A DNA stretch of 62,220 nt from an uncultured Thermoleophilia bacterium. GTDB taxonomy: Bacteria > Actinomycetota > Thermoleophilia > UBA2241. The position numbers were made by a program, and so were the translations under genes. Below are positions 56,284-62,220 of the stretch, piece after piece; position 1 is the stretch's first letter, and each line of letters opens with the position of its first letter. The stretch spans positions 1 through 62,220 of the forward strand of contig CAIOZS010000112.1 of NCBI GenBank assembly GCA_903862845.1, written 5' to 3'. The notes beneath the pieces were generated by a model. That model ran no database searches, was not told the DNA's origin, and saw nothing but the letters and a program-made list of their open reading frames with translations.

Positions 56284-58002
56284 TCACTGCGTCAGGTCGT
56301 CCGCGCAGGGCAGACTGCGGTGCAGATAGGCCTCGAGCACGTTGTTGATATCGCCGTAGAAGTTGCCGGCGCCGATGAGCTCGGTGAGGCCGTCCTTGTC
56401 GAGCTCGGCCTTGACCTCGTCCGGCACCTCGCAGACCACCAGGGTGATGCCGTGCCTGTGCAAGCGCTCGACGCCCGCACGCAGCATGGCGGAGCCGGTA
56501 TAGTCCACGTCGATCACGGCCTCGGCGACGAGGCAGAGCCACTCCAGCGGCGGTTGCGCGTTCTTTCTGATTGCGCGGGTATCCTCGACGAGGCGGCCGG
56601 CGTTGGCGTAGTAGAGGCTCGCTCCGAAGCGATACATGGCGAGCCCCGGCGCCGCCTGCGCTCCACTGGTCAGAGGCTTGCCCAGCCAGCGCCCCGTTGG
56701 GCCCTGCACGAGCAACTTGTTTGACGGCAAGTAGCTATGCCGCAGGTGAATCACGACCGACAGCACGATGGCGACGATGACGCCCTGCTCCACGCCGACG
56801 AAGACGACGGCGGCGGCGGTGATGGCGGCCACGACGAGCTCCAGCCGGCGGCTATGAAGTACCTTGCGCATGCCCGTAGCGTCCACGAGCTTCACGCCGA
56901 TGAGGAACACGACGGCGGCCAGCACCGCTTCGGGCACGTAGCCGAGCGGCTTGGTGAAGAACAGCAACACGATGAGGACGATAGCGGCCGTCGTGAGCTG
57001 TGCCAGCTGGCTGCGCCCGCCCGCCGAATCGACCATCGCCGTCTTGGTCGGGCTCCCGTTCACGACGAATGTCCCTGTGAGGCCGCCAGCGATGTTGGCC
57101 AGGCTGAGGCCGACGAGATCCGTGTTCTCGTCGAAGTCCTCGTTGAACTTCGCAGCGTACGCGCGGGACGTGGCGGCGCTCTGTGCCAGGATGACGACAA
57201 AGATCGAGACCGCTGTGCCGGCGATCTTGGCGTAGTCGACGGCGGCGATGCCGGGCCAGGCGAAGTGGGGCAGTCCGCCGGAGATCGTGCCCAGGGTGCT
57301 CACGCCGTGAGCGGACAGGTCCAGGGCCGCGCTCGCCACCATCGCCCCCACGACCGCGACGAGCGCCCACGGCACCCGCTTGAACAGCCGGTCGCCGAGA
57401 ATGATGACGAGCAGCACCGCCGCCGAGACGGCCAGCGTGGTCAGGCTCGTCTTCCCGAGGTCCTTGGCCCAGTTGTAGATCTGGAGCGCGGGGCCGCGAC
57501 CCACCCTCGCGTAGCCGAACATGCCCGCGAGCTGGCCGCAGGCCACCTGGATGCCGACGCCGGTGAGGAAGCCGATGAGCACGGTGCGCGAGAGGAAGTC
57601 GGCGAGAAAGCCCAGGCGCAGGACGCGCGCGAGCAGCAGGAACGCGCCGGAGAAGAGGGCGAGCATGCCCGCGAGGGCGACGTACTGCGGCGAGCCCGCG
57701 GTGGCCAGCGGCGTGAGGGCGGCAAACATGATGGCCGCCGTCGCCGAGTCGGCGCCGACCACGAGGTGGCGCGACGACCCGAGGATGGCGAAGAGGGCGA
57801 GGGGGATGAGGATGGTGTAGAGGCCGGTGATGACCGGCATGCCGGCGATCTTCGTGTAGCCCATCACCTCGGGGATGGCCAGCGCCGCCAGGGTGATGCC
57901 GGCGATCACCTCTTGGGATACGCCCCCCTTATCGACGGGAAGAATGCCTTCGAACAGTGCGACGGGGAGGCGCCGGCGGCGGGCCGTCACCTCAGCCGCC
58001 AC
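56284..58002 (-). CDS. SulP/SLC26-family anion transporter with STAS domain
   Basis: A 572-residue transporter. The N-terminal ~420 residues hold about 12-14 helices with GITLAALAIPEVMGYTKIAG (the SulP helix-1 motif) and GGLTGTFVVNGSPTKTAMVD; the C-terminal STAS domain (about 450-560) has FGASLYYANAGRLVEDTRAI, VIDVDYTGSAML and LVVCEVPDEVKAEL. Carries sulfate, bicarbonate or another anion in or out. GTG start. Confidence 0.94.
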   Translation of the reverse strand: MAAEVTARRRRLPVALFEGILPVDKGGVSQEVIAGITLAALAIPEVMGYTKIAGMPVITGLYTILIPLALFAILGSSRHLVVGADSATAAIMFAALTPLATAGSPQYVALAGMLALFSGAFLLLARVLRLGFLADFLSRTVLIGFLTGVGIQVACGQLAGMFGYARVGRGPALQIYNWAKDLGKTSLTTLAVSAAVLLVIILGDRLFKRVPWALVAVVGAMVASAALDLSAHGVSTLGTISGGLPHFAWPGIAAVDYAKIAGTAVSIFVVILAQSAATSRAYAAKFNEDFDENTDLVGLSLANIAGGLTGTFVVNGSPTKTAMVDSAGGRSQLAQLTTAAIVLIVLLFFTKPLGYVPEAVLAAVVFLIGVKLVDATGMRKVLHSRRLELVVAAITAAAVVFVGVEQGVIVAIVLSVVIHLRHSYLPSNKLLVQGPTGRWLGKPLTSGAQAAPGLAMYRFGASLYYANAGRLVEDTRAIRKNAQPPLEWLCLVAEAVIDVDYTGSAMLRAGVERLHRHGITLVVCEVPDEVKAELDKDGLTELIGAGNFYGDINNVLEAYLHRSLPCADDLTQ

Positions 58003-58739
58003 GAGTGTCCCTTCGGCGCCACGAGGCGCGCCTCGGCGCGAGGTCGCTGGGCCGAGACTCCGATCTCTCTGGGCGCGTAGCCCAACTGGCCTCCTGTGCC
58101 GCGGCTGACGTCCGGTGCGCCGGCGTATCCTATCCCTCGGGGCCGGCTGGCGGCGGAGTGGCAGGCAGGCACCAGCGCCGACGTGGCCCCGCGATGATCT
58201 CCGCCGGCGCGCGGCCGGCCCTCAGCAGCTCGCACGTGCGGCGCATGGGCGCGTCGCTGTGATGGGAGAGCGTCCTGAAAGCAGGAGGACCAGCACTGGC
58301 GGCGCGTGACCATCCCCGTCGCTCCGGCGCCGGTGAGCCACGAACGGGGCGCCCGGCGGACGCGCAGCCGGCACCGCCGACCCCGGCGGCTGCGGCGCGG
58401 GGTTGTGCGAAAAGGGAAGACAAGGATTCCCTGACTTTCGCGTCGCAGGGGGCCGTCCGCAGGCTCGCTCGCTGATGGGGAGGATAAGGATCGGCCGGCA
58501 TTCCTTGTCTTCCCTCGCAGGACTACCTCGCCGCGGCGGCTCCCACGGCTGCGGCGCACGGGCGCGTGCCGGCCCCGCGCTCGCCGCCTGCGGGCCGCCA
58601 GGGGAGACAGCCGTGGCGGCCGTGGCGCGCGGCGCACCATGTCCGCCTTCTTGCCGCTCGTCGATCCGGAAGCTGAACGCGGAGACGGACGGAAGGGGAT
58701 GGTCATGTGGCGGCGGGCAAGCTCACCGTCGCGGCGGTC
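58003..58739. other. 737-base non-coding region with a 101-base inverted-repeat element
   Basis: Open frames here are Arg/Pro/Ala-rich in all directions with no family pattern, so no gene is called. Besides the element at 58414-58514, nothing clear is seen. The region contains the upstream sequences of SulP and the 3' side of the GAP-family gene. Confidence 0.6.
58414..58514. repeat. 101-base element bounded by 13-base inverted repeats
   Basis: GGGAAGACAAGGA (58414-58426) and its exact complement TCCTTGTCTTCCC (58502-58514) bound a 75-base interior. This resembles a MITE or a palindromic interspersed repeat. No target-site duplication is obvious. A single copy is seen in the window. Confidence 0.6.
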
Positions 58740-59414
58740 TCACGACAGCCCGCCGATGCCCTTGCCGACCAGCGTCACGCCGAAGACCACGAAGAGCACG
58801 ATCATCACAGTCGCGTTGTTGGCCGCCAGCCACGCTTTCCAGCCGTCCAGCGCCTTCGTCGCCTTGTCGCCCATGGCGAAGTACACGCCTACCGGAGCGA
58901 TGAGGCCCAGGCTGCCGACGACGACGAGCACGAGGAGGACGACCGCCTGCTGGAAGCCGCTGAGGCCCGACTGAGCGATCCCGGCCGCAGCCGTCGCACA
59001 GAGGATCAGGTTCTTCGGGTTCACGCCGGAGAGCAGTGCCCCGATGGCCAGAGATCTCGTGGGCGTGAAGGTGTCCAGCGCCCTCATCCACTTCGGCATG
59101 GACGCCTCCTCGCCCGCTCCCGGGCGCGTCTTGAAGCGGCGCCATGCGAGGACCAACAGCAGCAGGCCGAGCACGAGCCTGATCGCGCCGACCGTCCGCG
59201 AGGGTCCGCTCGACGTGGCGACCTCCGCGTTGTTGGCCACGATGAGAACGACGGTGCCGACAAGCGCCAGGCCGAGCAACCAGCCACCGAGAAAGGCGAG
59301 GCCGTTGCTGCGCGCCTTCGGCGAGATCAGCATCAGGATGATGGCGATGATCGGCACCGGGCTGATGGCGATACCGATCGCCAAGGGAAGCATCTCGCCG
59401 ATCGCAGAGCCCAT
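58740..59414 (-). CDS. GAP-family (LysE-like) membrane protein
   Basis: A 224-residue membrane protein with six helices, e.g. MLPLAIGIAISPVPIIAIIL, NGLAFLGGWLLGLALVGTVV, and C-terminal ATVMIVLFVVFGVTLVGKGI. The SPVPIIAIILML and GVNPKNLILC motifs fit the GAP/Sap family related to LysE exporters. The ATG 59414 follows GGAGGG by a few bases; the longer frame upstream is unlikely. Probably exports a small solute or lipid; substrate unknown. Confidence 0.85.
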   Translation of the reverse strand: MGSAIGEMLPLAIGIAISPVPIIAIILMLISPKARSNGLAFLGGWLLGLALVGTVVLIVANNAEVATSSGPSRTVGAIRLVLGLLLLVLAWRRFKTRPGAGEEASMPKWMRALDTFTPTRSLAIGALLSGVNPKNLILCATAAAGIAQSGLSGFQQAVVLLVLVVVGSLGLIAPVGVYFAMGDKATKALDGWKAWLAANNATVMIVLFVVFGVTLVGKGIGGLS

Positions 59415-59488
59415 ATGCCCTCCAGTCCCCTCGTCCGGCCGGCGTCGGGGCCCTTCGGGCCCGCGGCCGCTCAATAGCACTTCGTCGA

Positions 59489-61222
59489 TCAGTCCTCGTC
59501 GGGAGTCTTGCCGCGCAGCCAGCGCCAGGTCAGCCGGATGACGATGAGGAAGCTGAGGATCAGCGCGAGAACGAAGCCGAAGGGCGCGATGCCGGCGAGG
59601 ATGTCCCAGATGCCACCGTGGAGGCGCACCGCGGCGATACCGTACGTCGCGACGGCGGACCCGACCAGCATCCCGACCAGCATGAGGGCGATGACGATCT
59701 CCCGCCCCAGCCGCGTCAACCGGTTCACTTCTTTGGAGAGCGCCGACGTGTCGAGCCTCACTTCAAAGCGGCCCTTCTGATACTGGTCGAGCCACTTCGC
59801 CGTGGCTTCGGTGAGCGTGGGGATGCGCTCGACCACCTCGCCGACCACGCTCATCGCCTGCTTCTTGGCCTCGGCAATGATCTTCTCGCCGGTGATCGCC
59901 TCGAGCGCCATGTCTCGCAGCATCGGCACGCCCTCCGAGAGCAGGCCACTGCCCGTGGAGAGGGCGCGAGCCACACTCTCGGTCTGGACGAGCGCTTTGA
60001 CGGCGAGTGTCAGGTCGGCGTCGAGCCGCAGACCGTGGAGACGCAGCAGCTCGAAGCCTTCGCCGGCCACCTGGCCGAACGAGACGACGCGCCCATGGCC
60101 CATGTAGCGGCCCATGCGGCGCGCGAAGTCCCGGCGGAAGGCCTTCTCGTCAACGTCGCCTCTGAAAGGCGTGCTCATCGCGCGCAGCGCGCCGGCCATG
60201 CCGTCCACGCTCCGTTGCTGCGTGACGATCATCAGCTGGGCGAGGCGCAGGCGTTGCTGCAGGTCGAGCTCGCCCATCATTCCCAGATCGATGAAGGTGA
60301 TCACGCCGGTAGTGAGGTCGACGAGCAGGTTGCCCGGATGCGGGTCGGCGTGGAAGAAGCCGTCGACGGGGAGCTGCTTGATGAGGGCGCGCAGGGCGTT
60401 ACGCGCGAGCTCTTCGCGGTCCAGGCCCGCCAGCTCGATCGACTCCACGTCGCTGATCTTGACGCCGTTGATGAACTCCTGGGTGATCACCGTCGCGGTC
60501 GAGAGCTCCGCGAAGACGGCCGGGACGTGCACCCCGGGAACGCGCTCCATGTTCTCCGCGAGGCGGAGCGCGTTGTAAGCCTCGCCGCGGTAGTCGAGCT
60601 CTTCGAGAACGCCGGACGAGAACTGCTCGAGCATGCCCACCAGGTCCATGGCGCGCACCGACTCGGACCTGCTCGAGACGACGCGCGCCGCGTTCTGCAT
60701 GATGCCGAGGTCGGCGCGCATGGTCTTCGCGATGTTCGGGCGCTGCACCTTGACCGCGACCTTGGTGCCGTCGTGGAGCGTGGCCCGATGCACCTGGGCG
60801 GTGGACGCCGCGGCAAACGGCCGCGGCTCGAACGCCGCGTAGAGCTCCTCGGGCGGCGCTCCCAGCTCCTCGATGATGCGCCGGCGCACCTGGTCGCTGG
60901 GGAACGGAGGCACGTCGTCCTGAAGCCTGGTCAGCTCAGTCGCCCAGTCGACAGGAAGCACCGACGCCTGGCTCGACACGATCTGCCCGATCTTCACGTA
61001 GGTGGGCCCCAGCTCCTCGAGCATCAGACGAAGCTTCACCGCGGTGCTCGGCTCCTCCCAGCCCTTCGGCAGGCGCCAGGCCCAGGTCTGCATCGCGTGG
61101 CGGAAGCCCCCGACCAGCTCCGAGCGATTGAGCGCCGCGTCGTACCCGTACCGCATGAGCGTGTTGTAGACCTGCTGCAGGCGGAGGTCTTCGCGGACCC
61201 TGTCGAGGGCCGAGCGCCTCAT
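59489..61222 (-). CDS. UbiB/ABC1-family atypical kinase-like protein
   Basis: A 577-residue membrane-anchored protein kinase-like ATPase. KIGQIVSSQASVLP (KxGQ motif), the Ala-rich AAASTAQVHRATL, VAVKVQRPNI (ATP Lys), FFHADPHPGNLLVD (catalytic loop) and TFIDLGMMGEL (metal-binding DFG-like) are all present. Two membrane helices form the C-terminus (about 510-570). Members support quinone biosynthesis or lipid homeostasis. The ATG overlaps the stop of the holin-like gene by 4 bases. Confidence 0.95.
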   Translation of the reverse strand: MRRSALDRVREDLRLQQVYNTLMRYGYDAALNRSELVGGFRHAMQTWAWRLPKGWEEPSTAVKLRLMLEELGPTYVKIGQIVSSQASVLPVDWATELTRLQDDVPPFPSDQVRRRIIEELGAPPEELYAAFEPRPFAAASTAQVHRATLHDGTKVAVKVQRPNIAKTMRADLGIMQNAARVVSSRSESVRAMDLVGMLEQFSSGVLEELDYRGEAYNALRLAENMERVPGVHVPAVFAELSTATVITQEFINGVKISDVESIELAGLDREELARNALRALIKQLPVDGFFHADPHPGNLLVDLTTGVITFIDLGMMGELDLQQRLRLAQLMIVTQQRSVDGMAGALRAMSTPFRGDVDEKAFRRDFARRMGRYMGHGRVVSFGQVAGEGFELLRLHGLRLDADLTLAVKALVQTESVARALSTGSGLLSEGVPMLRDMALEAITGEKIIAEAKKQAMSVVGEVVERIPTLTEATAKWLDQYQKGRFEVRLDTSALSKEVNRLTRLGREIVIALMLVGMLVGSAVATYGIAAVRLHGGIWDILAGIAPFGFVLALILSFLIVIRLTWRWLRGKTPDED

Positions 61223-61785
61223 GGTTGGCCTCCGTCCGGCCGCGGCGGCTCCGCGTCGGCGTCTTCTCTGGCAAGCTCGGGAGTGTCTTCCGCCGTGGCG
61301 GCGATCAGCTCGGCCTCGAGGAGCCCTCGCTTGCTCCGTGCGATGTCCCTCTTGAGGGCTTCGGGGCCTCCCTCCACGATCGGCGGCGCGAGCCCCAGCA
61401 GGTTCTGCAGGAGGCCCTCCACCAGGCCGCAGACGAGGCCGCCGACGAGCGCCCAGAGGATGCCCTGCACGAAGAAGCGCTCCGGGAAGAGCCAGTCGAG
61501 AGTCCACAGCATCAGCGTGTTGATCAGCACGACGACAAGGCCGTACGAAACGAAGATCAGGGGGAGCATGACAATCTGGAGCAGCGGCTTGAGGAAGGCG
61601 TTGAGGAACCCGAAGACAGCGCTGATCAGGACCCACGACAGGATGGGATAGTCTCCGCCGAAGAAGACGTGCGGCACGATCGCCACAGTGACGAGCAGGG
61701 ACAGGCCGTTCACGAGGAAGCGCAGCAAGAGCGGCCGCACGCGGAAGTGCAGCTCAGCGTGTGCCACCGAGTGCAGAGTGGCCAT
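61219..61785 (-). CDS. Mycobacterial-type 4-TM phage holin family membrane protein
   Basis: A 188-residue protein of the PF04020-like family: four helices in the first ~120 residues (FLVNGLSLLVTVAIVPHVFF, WVLISAVFGFLNAFLKPLLQ, IVMLPLIFVSYGLVVVLINT, GILWALVGGLVCGLVEGLLQ) and an acidic cytoplasmic tail. The name is historical; most are not phage holins. Co-translated with the UbiB-like kinase through a 4-base overlap, suggesting a joint membrane-lipid role. Confidence 0.88.
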   Translation of the reverse strand: MATLHSVAHAELHFRVRPLLLRFLVNGLSLLVTVAIVPHVFFGGDYPILSWVLISAVFGFLNAFLKPLLQIVMLPLIFVSYGLVVVLINTLMLWTLDWLFPERFFVQGILWALVGGLVCGLVEGLLQNLLGLAPPIVEGGPEALKRDIARSKRGLLEAELIAATAEDTPELAREDADAEPPRPDGGQP

Positions 61786-62220
61786 CAGATGACCCCCTCG
61801 ACCCGGACCGGTTCAGGCTTCATCTTCACCGTTTCAATCGCTGACGAGCCCCTTCGCCGCCGGCGAAATCACTGGGGCGCGTCGGTGGCGATCGACGCAA
61901 GGGCGACGACACTGCCCCAGCTTCGACGGTCGAATCATACAACGCGCCCCGCATGCCGTCGCGTCATGCGACCCGCCGCAGTGGAAGGGCTACGAAGTGG
62001 TCAAGGAGCATGCCGAGCTCCGTCCGTCCGCGGCGTCGCGATGAAGTCGCCGACCAGACCGGCGGGGAGCTGCCGCTCGCGCTCAAGAAAGGGGATGGGC
62101 CGCGACGACTGGGGGGCAGTCATCGCGGCCCATGTGGGGCCAGCGGCTCCCGGGCGTCAGGAGGTAGAACACCCGGGCAAGTGGGCACCGACTCGGTGGG
62201 GGCACACCGTACTTCAGTCG
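61786..62220. other. Terminal non-coding region with a hairpin
   Basis: 435 bases with no gene recognised; it contains the upstream region of the holin-like gene and, at 62095-62133, a GC-rich hairpin. The rest shows no clear feature. Confidence 0.55.
62095..62133. terminator. Hairpin, possible terminator of a gene beyond the window
   Basis: atgggccgcgacga (62095-62108) pairs with tcatcgcggcccat (62120-62133) with one mismatch around an 11-base loop. It may end a minus-strand gene that lies to the right of the window. Confidence 0.5.

Noticed and set aside
57987..58706. 239-codon minus-strand frame in the 58 kb gap
   Set aside because: Arg/Ser-rich, crosses the inverted-repeat element and overlaps the SulP start; no family pattern.
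58403..58903. Plus-strand frame in the 58 kb gap
   Set aside because: Low-complexity and overlaps the end of the GAP-family gene on the opposite strand.
62171..62200. Stretch gtgggcaccgactcggtggg resembling the 3' hairpin of a Cas9 tracrRNA
   Set aside because: Short chance similarity; no repeats, cas genes or array nearby.

Overview
The window is very GC-rich, mostly coding DNA from a bacterium. It has frequent GTG starts, 1-4 base stop/start overlaps, TGA as the dominant stop codon, several probably leaderless promoters, and GAF/SpoIIE-type phosphatase, RsbRD-like, MarR, LuxR, mycobacterial-type 4-TM holin, GAP/LysE and DUF1269 proteins. Together these suggest an Actinomycetota member, possibly a Thermoleophilia-like or other deep soil/sediment lineage. 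The phylum is an inference from gene style; there is no rRNA or other marker here to confirm it, and no tRNA gene was recognised.

Layout. 1-12.5 kb is a long minus-strand purine operon: an S9 peptidase, then purS-purQ-purL-purF, a cardiolipin synthase, purM, a PfkB kinase, a divergent purN-like formyltransferase, a HAD protein and the start of an ABC ATPase that runs off the window. 13-17 kb holds a SRPBCC-like protein, a LuxR-type regulator, and an APC permease overlapping a non-pyrrolysine MttB-family methyltransferase. 17-25 kb carries DUF1015, an L,D-transpeptidase, larB, an RsbRD-like protein, ddl and a SpoIIE phosphatase. 25.4-28.5 kb is a WbpA/WbpB/WbpD-like nucleotide-sugar operon. 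28.5-34.8 kb has a PAS-LuxR regulator, a second APC permease with a EutQ-like cupin, a Tat-exported molybdopterin enzyme, a PLP decarboxylase and rubredoxin. 36-40 kb is the most interesting part. 40-49 kb has secreted proteins, a FAD amine oxidase-like enzyme, a methyltransferase, quinone reductase, aroA, a universal stress protein and a 4Fe-4S protein. 49-55 kb has a second PLP decarboxylase, a MarR/toast-rack fusion, a stretch of decayed genes, an MFS exporter and small membrane proteins. 55-62 kb has DUF1269, a SulP transporter, a GAP-family protein, a UbiB-like kinase and a holin-like membrane protein.

Central observation. Two genes at 36.5-38 kb and 38.8-40.2 kb read as trimethylamine methyltransferase (MttB) and dimethylamine methyltransferase (MtbB), each interrupted by one in-frame UAG codon at the place where the families carry pyrrolysine. 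Family-typical sequence continues in the same frame on both sides of each UAG. A third MttB-family gene at 15.75 kb has no UAG and carries cysteine at the aligned position. This points to pyrrolysine-dependent methylamine metabolism in a bacterium. No pyl genes, tRNA-Pyl or cognate corrinoid proteins are visible here, and UAG also serves as the ordinary stop of about ten other genes, including mtbB itself.

A second theme is a dispersed set of secreted or membrane-anchored proteins that share a type II pseudopilin-like C-terminal module, with four copies in three genes, one inserted between mttB and mtbB.
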